Source: Oncomelania hupensis (lineage: Eukaryota; Mollusca; Gastropoda; Littorinimorpha; Pomatiopsidae). Taken from it: a DNA stretch of 64,000 nucleotides. The stretch spans positions 46,637,675 through 46,701,674 of the forward strand of contig CM072511.1 of assembly GCA_036898135.1 (NCBI GenBank), in the 5' to 3' direction. Numbering within the stretch: position 1 is the first letter of the stretch; every line of letters starts with the position of its first letter. This document shows, piece by piece, positions 43,276 through 55,449 of the stretch. The notes under the pieces were generated by a model. It saw only the letters and a program-made list of their open reading frames with translations. It did not search any database and was not told where the DNA came from. The translations under genes and the position numbers were made by a program.

Positions 43276-45255
43276 CAATCAAAACACGTTCCGTCAAATG
43301 TGAAAGGCACATAACCGATGTTCAGTCGATTTAGCCAAGCCAGTGCACTCCTTGCTGGAATTATCTTTTTTTTAATATGCAGTGCTAACTGTTATACGGC
43401 AGTTCTTAAGTTGCAGAGAGTCTGCATGACAAATGACATAGGACTGGGGTTATCCAGAAAGCGTGCAAACATTGGAACTTGACTTGATGAAGGGGATCTA
43501 AAGGCACGACCTCACAGTCACGTTATGTAGCGTGCACATAAACACTGCAATTAACCGTGCAACCACACACAACATTGCTATACAATTATTAGACACTAAC
43601 CATTCTATCGAAACATCGTTGTAACATTATCAGACATTGCACGGCAAATCATAAAATTGTGTTTGGTTATCAACACCACTTCGTATTCCATCTCTAATGT
43701 ATTTTGTGAATGTGTGCTAATGCGTGTTCGAGAATGCAAAAAAAGTGATATGCGGCTCTGCCTAGCTTCACCTTAGAGTTATTGGCATTTGATCACCGTC
43801 TATGCTGTAATTTGTCTTGACAATCTGTTATGCATTTACGAAATGACCAAAAAGGAATGTTGGGCCCCGCTCTGGGTTACAGGATTGTCATTTTCTGCGT
43901 CACTACAATCATCAACAACAAACAGCAACCACCACCATCGTCATCGCTGCCATCACCACTCTTTTCCCCTTTATCATCGTGTGCTCTTATACTTCAGCTG
44001 TTACTGGGAAAGGTGTATGGAGTTGGTGAGGGTTTGGGATATGTAGAAGGGTGCAGGAAGGAGTGGAGAATGGGGATAAGGTGGTGCTAGCACTAGTAAT
44101 GCAATTTGCTTTTTAACAATATGATCTAGTGTGTATGTGTTTGACCTCCCCCGCATGTGTAGATTATATGCGGAGATTTAAGAAGAGAAAAACAACAAAA
44201 TAGAATTTCTGTAATACACTGATTTAATGTTTTTGTTTTTTCAATGGATTGTGATAGTTTTGCATGTGAGGAAGGCGGTTTGTTTATACATGTATAGTCT
44301 AAATGCTCAGCTTTAAGGAGGAGAGAGAGAGAGGGAGAGAGAGAGAGAGAGAGTGGGGGCGGGTACAAACAGGTTAAATGCTTAGACTTTCTGTTAGATT
44401 CTGATCTAATGGTTTTTTTTCTTCCCCAACGGTTTGTTATAGTTTTGCAGGCGAAGAAGGCGGTTTTCTTTTCACAGGTTCAGCGATCCGCAAAAGGCTG
44501 TTAAAAGTTGTTAAATGAAAGAGCAGGGTGCAACAAGAAGACACGCTCTGTAAATCTCCATTTAGAACAGTCTATTTCCTCTGCATTAACATGCACAATT
44601 AAACGTCATGGGTAACCTGGGTGACACAACGTGTTATACAGTGGGACAGCTTCAAGCCCATGTGCGTCTTGGATTACGTGGGTTCGATCCTTGATTCATT
44701 TTAACAAAATGTTTTGTACGTGTTAGAATTTCCACCAGCGCCTTGAGCTGATAACAACGCTGTTTAAGGAAAACCCGTTTTCAAAACGTGGAAAATGTCT
44801 ATTGAACTGATAACTCGACCGTCTTTTAATTTCTTAAGGGCTAAAATTAATTTGTTCACTTTATAAACATTTGTTTTGGTCTAGTCAAGATACTTTATTG
44901 CCCAATGAGAATTTAGTTTATTTGTTTATTTACGTCCAACCATAATCGTTTACATTCCGTAAACGAGAAAGGATTGGTTGTCGAATTATTATCATGTCGT
45001 AAATCAGGAGTGGTGCCCATTTACACCGTTAGATGATCGTAATAGTTTTATTTTTCTACTTACAATTCATATTGTATTATGATTGTAACTCACTGTTTGT
45101 TCAATAAGGGACGTAAATATTGGTGTTTGTGTTTGGTTTTTTTAACATTATTACTTCATTCACTTTAAAATTATGTTAGATACTTGTGTATCTCTGACAT
45201 CATGGTTTGACATTTTAACCAATAAGACACTACACAATTACCGGTCTAGCCCAGT
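43276..45255. other. Unassigned spacer; weak tRNA-like patch
   Basis: A box B-like GTGGGTTCGATCC at about 44,679 could belong to a decayed SINE, but no convincing box A was found. (GA)n lies at about 44,320-44,353. No coding region is supported. Confidence 0.4.
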
Positions 45256-45885
45256 TGCGGTTTGTATCAAATTGACATTTTTTTCTTTAGCTGGTTCAAA
45301 GCAAAATACAAAATAAAATTAAAAAAACTTAAAAAACAAATAAAATCCTATCCTATCCTATCCTATCCCGTAACTCTGGGGTCGTTAGGGCACCACAGAT
45401 GATCGTTTAACCAGCATACTCCATCTTTCACTGTCCTCAGCAACCCTGATGGCTTCGCTCAATGTCAAACCAGTCCATTCTCGAATGTTGCCCTCCCACC
45501 TCTTTTTCAGTCTCCCTCTTCTTCTACCTCCTTGCACTGTGCCTATCACTAATAAAGATTTTTTTTCTTTGTCAAACTTTAGGGGAAAAGTTCATTGCAG
45601 ACCATACATTTAATACAGGTAATGTTCTTCAACATTTGCCTGAAATCCAGCTTCAGTTTGCATCAAAGTGAACTGTTTCTGCTTTAGCTGGTTCAGTAAA
45701 AGAACGGTAATTTCTACCTTGTATGCTGCATTGTACGAACATTTTTTTTACAGACAATAAAATTAACACTGCTAGTCTGTCTGAAAAAAGTCTCTCTTTA
45801 ATAACCAGTTGCCGGGGAAAGATCAAAACTAAATCGCGGTTTGCATCAAATGAAATTGTTTTCTGCTTCAGAACAAAATAAGATT
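45256..45885. repeat. Three dispersed ~50-bp direct repeats
   Basis: The motif GCGGTTTGCATCAAATTGA, then TTTTCTGCTTTAGCTGGTTC and AACAAAATA, appears in diverged form near 45,256, 45,652 and 45,835. The LINE 3' copy at 45,339-45,544 lies between the first and second. Confidence 0.6.
45339..45544 (-). mobile_element. 5'-truncated 3' copy of the EN-RT LINE
   Basis: The minus strand matches 41,425-41,640 closely (by eye over 90%): CACAGTGCAAGGAGGTAGAA, ATTCGAGAATGGACTGGTTT and GTTAAACGATCATCTGTGG, then GGATA repeats. Only the last ~180 bp of the LINE plus the tail are present. It lies about 3.7 kb from the long copy and in the opposite orientation. Confidence 0.92.
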
Positions 45886-46346
45886 AGACTTACCGTGTCC
45901 GATAGGATAAAGGTGTTATAATGTCCAGCTGAGCAAGGAAGGAGTGGTGTCAAGGTGCAACGATAAAATGCCGCGAGAAAACAAAACTGCGTTAAATCTG
46001 CTCGGTTGATCGCAGGAGTACCTTAAGAGTACAGTAAGATGCCGACTATTCAACAGCTTTAACGTTTTTCTATCAAAAAGGTTGTTTATATACCCATGAA
46101 CAGAATGGCTTTCAGTTTATGAAATTATACTATGGCACCTGATCACTTTCACCGTTTATAATGTTATCTTTACTCACCTTTTCCCTCCACCTCATCCTCC
46201 TTATATTTCTTCATCCGCGTCCTCCGTGTTATTCTGTTTCTTCTTCTTTTGTATAAAGCTTTGCATTCAAGAAGGATACAACTATGATTCGAAGACCTTA
46301 AGTTGAACTTCAAACATACTGTTCTTTACAACCGCCCTCAGTTGCT

Positions 46347-46647
46347 GCTCATTTTCTTCTTCTTCTTCTTCTTCTTCTTCTTCTTCTTCTTCTCCTTCTT
46401 CTTCTTCTTCTTCTTCTTCTTCTTCTTCTTCTTCTTCTTCTTCTTCTTCTTCTTCTTCTTCTTCTTCTTCTTCTTCTTCTGTACAGTATCAGTACACATT
46501 ATGTTAATCTGATGAATAAAAATTTATGCTTCTTCTTCTTCTTCTTCTTTTTCTTCTTCTTCTTCTTCTTCTTCTTCTTCTTCTTCTTCTTCTTCTTCTT
46601 CTTCTTCTTCTTCTTCTTCTTCTTCTTCTTCTTCTTCTTCTTCTTCT
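46347..46647. repeat. Two (TTC)n arrays
   Basis: 46,350-46,480 and 46,530-46,647 are TTC arrays with single interruptions, separated by about 50 bases of unique sequence. Confidence 0.96.
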
Positions 46648-46691
46648 CCTTTTTCGTCTTCTGAATAAGATGAGTATCATATTATTTAAAA

Positions 46692-47390
46692 TTGGGGTCA
46701 TGAGCAATCTTGCCATTGTAGATTGTTCTAACCTATAAAGGGAAAAGTGAAAGCCCCAGTTGAAAACCTGTCTTGGATTTTGTAGGCATGACTGATTCAA
46801 TGCGGCAACAGTTTCCCCCCGTTGGAGTGCCGGGGGTTTCAGTATAAATAGTATCCCCACTTTCTGGAAATTTAGTGCTTTAAATTCCCACTGTCGCTGT
46901 CTTCCTCATTTGCTCTTTCCCATTCCTGATCTGTCCTATCACTCTGCTATACTATCTTCTTCTTCGCTAGATCAATGACCTACCTTTTTTCTTGAAAACT
47001 CTTCCTGGACAAGACTCCTTGTTTGTGTATGAGGTCTGTTGGATCAGCTTGGGAGTGTTGGACGCTTTCTGCCGGGTGGTGACTAGGGCTTCCTATGATT
47101 GTATTATTTAGCACTATAGGCATTTTATATGTATGTGTTTTGTTGATGATTTATAATGATGTTTGTATTCGATTTTGTTTTTGTAACCGGGGGTTCGAGT
47201 AGTTGGGGTAAAGCCTCAGCCGTCCCCTGCGTGGGATGTCTTTATTGTAAAGTGACTGGCCGGTGGAGGGCATTCAATTTTCCCACTAGGGTTGTTTCGG
47301 CAGATCTTTTATGCGGATTGGGGGTTGTCCGGTCCTGATTTGGCTCGGAAGAGTCCGCTGGACCTAAAGCAACAATCAATCAATCAATCA
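46692..47390 (+). mobile_element. R2-family retroposon with 5' extension
   Basis: Subfamily A R2 from about 46,814 (CCCCCCGTTGGAGTGCCGGG) to GAGTCCGCTGGACC and a CAAT-repeat tail. A 16-bp direct repeat ATCATATTATTTAAAA flanks 46,692-47,390 (46,676-46,691 and 47,391-47,406). The left copy lies 122 bp upstream of the usual R2 start. The inserted unit is therefore longer than the other complete copies: either R2 has a longer full form or an unrelated 5' segment was joined to it. Confidence 0.85.
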
Positions 47391-47406
47391 ATCATATTAT
47401 TTAAAA

Positions 47407-48786
47407 ATATATCATAACAAAAAAGAAAGAAAATAAACACATGTGCAAGGGAGTCCACTTGTTATTAAAAAAAGGAGAAAAGTAAATCCTTTTTTCTCTT
47501 AATCCGTTTTAAAGCTAATTGGTTACGCAAGGAAATTGTGTTACTAATTAATTCACAGGCACTCGAACCTTATCTTTGAACTGTTCCTAATAGGCTTATA
47601 GAGAAAAGGTGTGAACGGGGCAACTTAGCCGTAATCTGCGTAAGTAAGCACACTTCTCACTTTGTTATTACACAAAGAGGAGGAACAAATCAATAAGTAG
47701 ACTTTAAGAAGCGCATGATTTGGGGACTTAAATCCTAGCATTTATAAATATCCGCACTACTGTAATTACAACAAGCTTTGGAAATGTTAATGCCCGAAAC
47801 AACTGGGATTTGATGCATAATACTGTAAAAAAATATTTTGTTAAAGAATTTAGAGTTTGCTACCTAGCGAAAGACGAATAAAGTGGTAATCTCATTAGCA
47901 GATGGTAGACGTCCTTTATTAAATATTCAACAGCGGTAGTCTACTCAAATAACGACGGTTCATGGCTCTTAAGACAAATAAGTGTTATTCTTAGGCTTGG
48001 GTGTAATTCCATCACGAAAGAGATCCATTCTCCCTGTAACAGGTCCGTGTAATAAACCACACAATGTTACCGCAGCTTGTTATCCTGTGTTCAATGTTGT
48101 TGCCTCGAAGGCAAGACCGTTTATATTTCATGTGTTTTACACAAACTTTTCTTTCTTTTTTAAAATCCGTTTGTGTTCATTTGTCTTGACAGCGGAAAAA
48201 GAGATTTAAGGAACTAATTTAACCTTGTTGATAAACGAACATTACAAATTATGACACCCAGAGCACCGCAACACCGACTTTTTCCCAACGAATATTTTAA
48301 TAACGACCAATATGCATAGTACATGCCTTGGGTCATGCAATGGGCAGGTGTTTATCAGATCTGATTAATTATGATAATAAGACATAAGGAAAGAACGCAA
48401 TTTAACCATGTGAAAAAACAACTGTACTACAAAAATATAGAAACACTTTGCACAATTATGTGCTATGTTAGGAATATTAAATTTGGTAATTCTGGTCTTT
48501 CTGATGAAGCCCCTTTCCAGCCCCTTTCCCTTATATCCCCCCAACCCCCACCCCAAAAAAATAGGAAAATAAAAATAACTAAATAAACAAAATCAATAAA
48601 CAAATTAAATATTATTGTTATCATTACCCTTACCATTATCATTATTACTACACCACCACTACTACTACTACTACCGCGACATCTACTTGTAAGCGAATGC
48701 TCCTGTCATTACATCATGCCCAAGGACCATTCTGATTTTGGTGGTGCAGGATGGTATAGGAACATGCTATATTTACCGTCAAGGTC
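47407..48786. other. Unassigned spacer
   Basis: No gene or element recognised. A short (CTA)n run lies at about 48,655-48,674. Confidence 0.4.
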
Positions 48787-49910
48787 TCAATTCAATTCAA
48801 TTCAATTCAATTCAATTCAAACAACTTTATTTATCCAGATTTGGCAATTACAATGAGGGTATGAATGCTCTCTAATTTAAAAAAAAATAATAAAAAAAAA
48901 TAAAAAAATAAAAAAATAAAAAAAAAATTACAACAATATCTGATATACATGAGGATGTCTACAAACAATAACAACTTGCACAAAACACAGCGGCAGCCCC
49001 CCGACACCATCCGCACATACACACTGCCCATGCACACACATACATCCAGTTCATAGACATTTACCCCACACAGGCATACATCACCAGCTACACTCACCAC
49101 AAACACAGGCATAAAAATAACAAGGTAGAAGATTCATTAAAGGAAAAAGCAGCTAAGATTAGTTATTATTAGGCTAATTGTTTAACTTTTAGTTTTTAAT
49201 TGTTCTTACTCTTGTTCATCAACTGTATTGCATGAGGCACGAATGATTTTAAATACCGATTGGTCTTGCACTGTGGCATCTTAAACCTCCTCCCAGATTG
49301 CATCAAAACAAATTCCTCAGCTAGCGCATGATGTGGCATAGAAATAATCGAAACAGCCCTCCTAAGTGTTTGTTGATCACAAAAAGTACTCAGGTCTCTT
49401 TGCCTGTCACCAATTATTTTTGAACATATATTTACTATTGAGTGCAGACTGATCTTATCATGTACAGAAAGGCTGTTAAACCAGCAGACAAATGAAAAAC
49501 ACAACAAGCTTTCTATGAAAGACTGATAAAAACGGCTAAGAATAATAGAGCTAACAGAGAAACTTTTAAGTTTACGAAGAAGATACATTCTTTGTTGGCC
49601 TTTTTTTTATGATGTTCGCAGTGTTGGCGTCCCATTTTAATTGACTATCAAAAACAGTTCCTAAATATTTAAATTCATCCACTTTGTCAACTCAAATCTT
49701 ACTATTTTGCGGCACCTGCATCTTTCTTCCTTCTATGCATCAATACATTTCTTTGGAATACATTTAACTCTAAAAAATTGCCATCACACCATTAACAAAT
49801 TCTCAAGGTCTCTAGTATTATAGTATTGATTACTTTATTGAAGTCTATGCTATAGAGGTCTTCAAATGCCGATAAAATTGATTTTAAATTAATAAATTGG
49901 TTTATTTATT
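48787..49910 (-). pseudogene. L2-like LINE, 3' third, frameshifted
   Basis: The minus strand, from about 49,860 down, reads in pieces: NFLELNV, then VDEFKYLGTVFDSQLKWD (RT block E region), then after a frame change in an A8 run near 49,608, MYLLRKLKSFSVSS, FYQSFIESLLCFSFVCWFNS and QTLRRAVSIISMPHHALAEE. CKTNRYLKSFVPHAIQLMN closes it. The FYQSxxxS...FxxVCW and RY..SFxPxAIxLxN blocks are typical of L2-type LINEs of fish and invertebrates. The 3' UTR ends GGATAAATAAAGTTGTTTGA with a GAATT-repeat tail at 48,787-48,820. The RT palm is missing. Confidence 0.88.
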
Positions 49911-52477
49911 TTTTTGTTTGTAAAGAAAGAATGGACGAAAAAGATGTATAATGATGTTTATTTTATGCTTTATTTTCTTTTTGTTTAAAGGCACTTGCTG
50001 CTTTATGCGAATGGTAACGCCCGAGACAATTGCAATCGACGATAAAATGAATGTGTATGTCTGGTATTTGTTGTGGTGTTTCTTGGGTGTGTTATGTACT
50101 TAGGGACCGGTCTCTAGGACGTGAGCTTCTGTGTGTTGCAATTATGCGTGCATAGTAATCGGTTTATGCTTTCAGCCAAAGAAGTTAGGGCACTGCGCTT
50201 GCCTATGTATCGGGGACATGTTTTCTGCACTCGGAGTGATTTACACTCCTGCCTGCATGTCTGATACACTTTTTTTGTTGTTCTTTATCCATTCTCTTAG
50301 CGTACTTTACCTTGTTTTTATTTTATAGTTAAATTAAATATTAGTGTTCTAATATTGCGCTCTTCCAGCTCAAGAGCTGCTCAAAGCACCGTCACTTCCT
50401 CACTATGGCAACGCGGCTCATAAGAATTTTCACACAACTCTTTCAACGAAAACAAAACAGTTTGGCAAGTTCAACCTGGTCGATACATCCCTAATGTAAA
50501 ATGAAATTCCAGCGCAGTGCGAAAGGCAGGTCTTAGGGCCATCTAGAGTTCAGTTCGAAGGTAACAGATCAACCATGCAATTATCAGGATACCGGAGGTC
50601 GTTTGCAGAATTTGCAGTCTTTTATAAGCAAAATATTTCAAGCAGTGGTTAACACACAGAATAACAGCGACGTTTTAGTAACTGTACAGCAACTCAAAAA
50701 AGGCTGTCTTGATGTCAACGTTTACGATGCACAAATTCTGTGCATAGCCTACCTTATTGATAGAGTCAGAGTAGATAATATTAATTTTGTAGTGCAATGT
50801 GCAACGTACAGTGACTGTATTATTTCATTCCATTATTTCCAGACATTCACCATTACAAATTCAGGTTCACGTCTCGTTAACGGGGCTTATCAGGTTTGTC
50901 AGAAACAGTAAAACACATGTCAGATTTGTCAGAAGCATTTAGCATTATCATTAGGTTCTCTTGCTTTTTAGTATTATCCCTGTGCCCGGTTTGAAACACA
51001 TCTTTATGCGTTCTAAAATGAGTCCATTTATTATGATTTAAACTATTTGTGTCATATTTGCTCACGCAAGGATGCTTACAACAATTGACATTACATGCCT
51101 TTGTTTAATGTATTCCTTCAATTGGCAACGACTATGAAAAATATTCCTAGGGAAGCACATTAAACACATATCTATTTTGTAACCCTGTAGCTTTTTTTTA
51201 ATTACTACCTCACCCTTCACCCCCACCCCCGGTTAAACATACTGTATTCTGTGGATGCCAGAGTTACGGTTATTTTGATCGACAAATACAACTATCACTG
51301 ATCTATCATTGAATGAGGGTCTAGTACCACTTGGAGAGATGCTGGGCCCTTTAGGTTTCTTCTTCTTCCGATGTTGAAAGTGTAACAGCTGTAGACACCC
51401 TTTGCATCTCTTGTTACCGCTATCCATAGAAATTAGTCATCAGTTGATAAAACTTAGTGCAACAATTTTCTTAACGCATTGCTTTTTGCGGAAAAAAATG
51501 TCCTGGTTCTGTGTGTGAGTGGACGTTTGAGGAACAAGAGTTCGTTCGTATGAATGAAGTTATTATCTTGTATGTGATTATTTGTGGGAAACGTGTCATT
51601 TTGAAATAAAAATCATCTTCAATTATATGTTTGAATGCTAGATAATATAGCTTTGTCTCTGCTTCTATAAATTAAGATTTTAAAAAGAAAACACAGTTGT
51701 GTATTTATTGCTTTTAGCCGGTTATGTTCGTAGTTTTGTATTTGTTTCGTGACATTCTGTCCCAATTTAATAGCAGTATAACTGTGTCTCCATTTCGTTT
51801 TGCAGTTTCCCAGCTGTTGGCTACAAGTTTTTAGAAAATGTTGCAATATATTTCCTTCTCAAAAACTTGTATGACGCGGTTATGTGTATCATTTATGTCA
51901 GACGTGCAAGTAAAGCTGCAGTGTGTTGTTGCTATTGTTGATTTTTACTTGTGCACGCAATAACGCTATCTAAACTTTTGTAGAGAGATTCAGTGTCAAC
52001 AAAACTTCGCACCATTCCTCCTGTTTTTCTCATTAAAGTCGCTCCCTTCCTCTCTCTATCCCTCTCTGTCTTTGTCTCCGTCTCTTTCTCTCTCTCGCCC
52101 ATTTTCCCCCTTCCCCACCTATCCTTCTCTCTAACTCCTCGACTCCCACCCCCCCTCTCTCCCCATAAAATCTCCATGGCTATTTCCCATTCCCACCTCC
52201 CTCTGTCAGTGTGATAGATAAGACCTACTAAATTTCCTAACGCGGATACACTGAATTTCAAAACACGGAAGTTTTGCCTCTTTAAAAAAAAAGTGTTGCC
52301 ACCTACTCCTCCTTTTTCTACTCCTCATCCTCCTCTATCAGCATCTCCTTCACCTCTTGCTTTTTGTGCTTCTTCGTCTTCTTGTGTTTTGCTAGAAAGC
52401 AAAGGCTGTTCGTGTTGTTCAGTAAACATGATTTAAAATGGATCTTAGCATCCCAAGAAATACCGCCTTCATCATAT
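49911..52477. other. Unassigned spacer
   Basis: Frames at 50,603-50,911 (102 codons) and 51,427-51,233 (minus, 64 codons) show no family. Pyrimidine-rich stretch at 52,045-52,165. No gene is supported. Confidence 0.4.
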
Positions 52478-53030
52478 CTGTATAAAGAGTATCCCCACTT
52501 TGTGTGAAAATTTAGTGCTTTAAATTACCACTGTTTCTGTCATTCTCATTTATTTTTTCTCGTTCATGATCTGTTCTATAAATCTGTTATTTTCTATCTT
52601 CTTCGCCAGACCAGTCACCTACCTTTTTTCTTGAAAACTCTCCCAAAACTCCTGGTCTGTGTATGGGATCTTTTAGGTCAGCTTGGGGATATTGGACGCT
52701 TTCTGCCAAACGGTCACTAGGGCTTTCTGTAGTATTATTATTTAGCAATTTATGCATTTTAAATGTATGTGTTTTATTAATATTTTATAATGATGTTTTG
52801 TTTTTTGTAAAGGGGAGTTCGATGGGTTAAAGTGCAGCATCAGCTTCCCCTGCGTGGGATTCCCTTTATTGTAAAGTAATTGGCTGGTGGAGTGCCTTTA
52901 ATGTTATTTTTAAGGTTCTTTCAGCGGATCTTTTATACTGATAGGGGATGAGTCCTTTTCAACCAAGTTGCGGTCCTAAATCGGCTCTTTGCAGTCCGCT
53001 GGACCCTATATAAACAATGACTAACTAGCT
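52478..53030 (+). mobile_element. R2-family retroposon (subfamily B), diverged
   Basis: Starts at TATAAAGAGTATCCCCACTT and follows the R2 order through TTAGTGCTTTAAATTACCAC and CTTTCTGCCAAACGGTCACT to GCTCTTTGCAGTCCGCTGG, then ACCCTATATAAACAATGACTAACT-type text. The first ~25 bp of the family are missing. It is the most diverged copy in the window. Confidence 0.8.
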
Positions 53031-53183
53031 CCCCAAAAATGTAAGTGCTTGTAGCTTGATCAAAAGACACACGATAGCAGGTGTAGAAGCAAAACACGAC
53101 TACAACACGAAGAACTGTTTCAATCTCACTGGTGGAGTGTGGGGGGGGGGGAGAGGTAGGAGGGTTAGCTGAGGAGGAGGGAC

Positions 53184-53185
<2 letters not shown>

Positions 53186-53250
<65 letters not shown>
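53186..53250. repeat. (GA)n then (GT)n, abutting the LTR start
   Basis: GA run 53,186-53,218, then GT run up to the TGTTACG start of the LTR. Confidence 0.93.
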
Positions 53251-53256
<6 letters not shown>

Positions 53257-53959
53257 GATTGAGGCGCGCACGATAGGTCCGATCATTTTGTTTTGCAAAG
53301 CATGCAATAACAGAGTGTATTTACCTTTGATTTGATTTTGCGTTGTTGCTAGAAGAAACTTTATATAATTTGACAATTTTCTTCGGTCGATATTGTCGAA
53401 ATTTTCCGGAATTACTTGTTTACTATCAACCAAAGATTCCAGATAAATCTGGTAATAGCTAAGCGATTCTCCTAACATTATAACGTAAGACGGTGCATAG
53501 TTCCGGGGACGAGTTTGTTTTGGTTGGATGTTATTGCGTCGTGCTGGAATGTTCGAACTTTTTATCGATTTCAGAGAGGCTATATAAGTAACGCACTGTC
53601 TGCTAGATGGGTACGTATGTACCCTTTTTTGATCTGATGATGATGATCATTGTTTTCAAGGTGGCGACGTGGTGGTTCGTCCCTAACGCAAACGCAATAG
53701 GACGTTAAGCTTCGTTATTCATTCTTTCTTTGTAAGAGAGCTTTATGATGATTTTTGATGATGATTATTGAAGTGATTTTCAGAAAATAATCTTGTATGC
53801 AGTTGTTGATGTTTGATGAATAAAGTTGGAAAACGTTATAAGCCAACTCCTGCCTTGTTGCTGAGTGAACAGGCTGCGTGAATAAACGAATTCGAGTTAC
53901 ACTTATACAGATTCAAGCATCGGGGCTGAATCGGCTATTGATAGATAACACGTGTAACA
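53251..53959 (+). mobile_element. LTR-family copy, full length, with nested insertion
   Basis: Starts TGTTACGATTGAGGCGCGCA and ends CACGTGTAACA. It carries GAGAGGCTATATAAGTAACG as the promoter region near 53,575 and GAATAAAGTTGGAAAAC near 53,818. Blocks match the solo LTR at 16,916-17,567, including TTGTATGCAGTTGTTGATG and GGGGCTGAATC. It is 57 bp longer. About 53,605-53,780 contains a GGACGTTAAGCTTCGTTATT ending that resembles the SINE 3' end at 29.4 kb, so a small retroposon probably sits inside. Flanking pentamers do not match (microsatellite on both sides). Confidence 0.83.
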
Positions 53960-53964
53960 GATAG

Positions 53965-54012
53965 ATAAGAGATAAGAGAGAGAGAGAGAGTTTAGAAAGA
54001 GAGAGAGAGTTT

Positions 54013-54084
<72 letters not shown>
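53965..54084. repeat. (GA)n array after the LTR
   Basis: GA-rich array with duplicated TTTAGAAAGAGAGAG units, then a pure GA run. Confidence 0.95.
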
Positions 54085-54086
<2 letters not shown>

Positions 54087-55449
54087 TGCATTTTAAATAA
54101 TGAAATCAGAAATTAGGAGAAATTGAGATTACGATGAATTTCATCACAGTCATGTAATGTTCTAATTTGGATATAATGAAGTATTCTGATCTTACGTTAG
54201 TAGGTGTAATTCAACCTAATAATTGATTACCTCTTGCTGACCTATAGGAACGCACTAACACGGTGTGGGGTTGTTGTTTTTATGTCGCCGTGTAAAAGGT
54301 ATTACAAATATAATCACATCCACAACTTTCCTCGAGGTTTTGAACTGAAAACTTAATAATATACTCCAGCGATCGAGTTAATCTGTCCTTTTTAGCGAAT
54401 TGAGCCCCAAAGACTTATCAATGACATGTTTGGAATATTTTATTATTTTAAGTCAGCGGTGTGTTTATCTTGGTTTGTTTTGGTCTGTTTTTGCACACAG
54501 TTCTGAGTTTCACGGACTTTGAGAAAGAATAGACAAATTCAGAAAGGTTGAAACCGTAGCACATTCCTATCTAAGTTGAGTAACACAATGTATTCTTATC
54601 TACGTTGAGTAGCAGCACACAATGTTTAATAGGCTGGATGATCTTCAGACATTAGCTTTTAAATGTGACAGGGTGGTGTTGCCGTGCAGTAGCTTGGGCA
54701 CCCGCTAGAGATAATGTTTCGTGATGCAACGCTTGGACTGGTTGGTGCTTGGATTGTGACCATGAAGTGAAGGAATCCATCGAACTACAAACGAAGAAAT
54801 AAATACATAAAATAAATAAATGTAAGTATAAGCACACATTCCTCTCGAGTCTACCCAGCCCTAAATGGGTACCTGACACTTTTCAGAATCGGGGAAGGTA
54901 AACCAGCCAAGGAGTGAACGGGGCACCGTCCTTGTTAAGCTGGCCCAGAGAAAAGAAAAGTCTCAATTGCCTCTCTCCTCAACGACTGAAAGGTTACATG
55001 AACACATTTACTTCTTCTTTTTTTTTTACTGATATTAAAGATATGCGGATACAATAATGGTATTTTAACCCTTTCAGTTCGGTGACAGCAAAATATTGTA
55101 TACCAAATAACCTCATGTTACCCAATCCGTGCATAGTGGACTTTCTGAGGGAATGAAATTCCCAGTCATTCCATTTCATCTTATCCGAGTAACAAATATT
55201 CTTTGAGGATCTGCGTGATCTGTGATGATATCCTGGAGAAGATTCGCTTATCTTACAAGGGGAGTAAGACTTGTAGATAGATGGAGCGTTAAGCTACCTC
55301 TATCAGACGTTCTTTACCAAAATTCCAAAGCTATGTGAGAGACTAATCACGGTGCTTGATCACATACAAATGTATATTTGTTCTCTGGTTTCAAAGTATC
55401 ATTGGCTCAATATAAGAAATGCTTTTTACTAATCAAAGGACTACAGTAG
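54085..55449. other. Unassigned spacer with a possible decayed SINE
   Basis: Around 54,850-54,950, CGAGTCTACCCAGCCCTAAA, then TGGGTACCTGACAC, looks like a dispersed element I have seen in this kind of genome, but no boundaries or TSD were found. Otherwise nothing recognised. Confidence 0.35.

Noticed and set aside
50603..50911. 102-codon frame as a gene
   Set aside because: No recognisable domain and no supporting signals.
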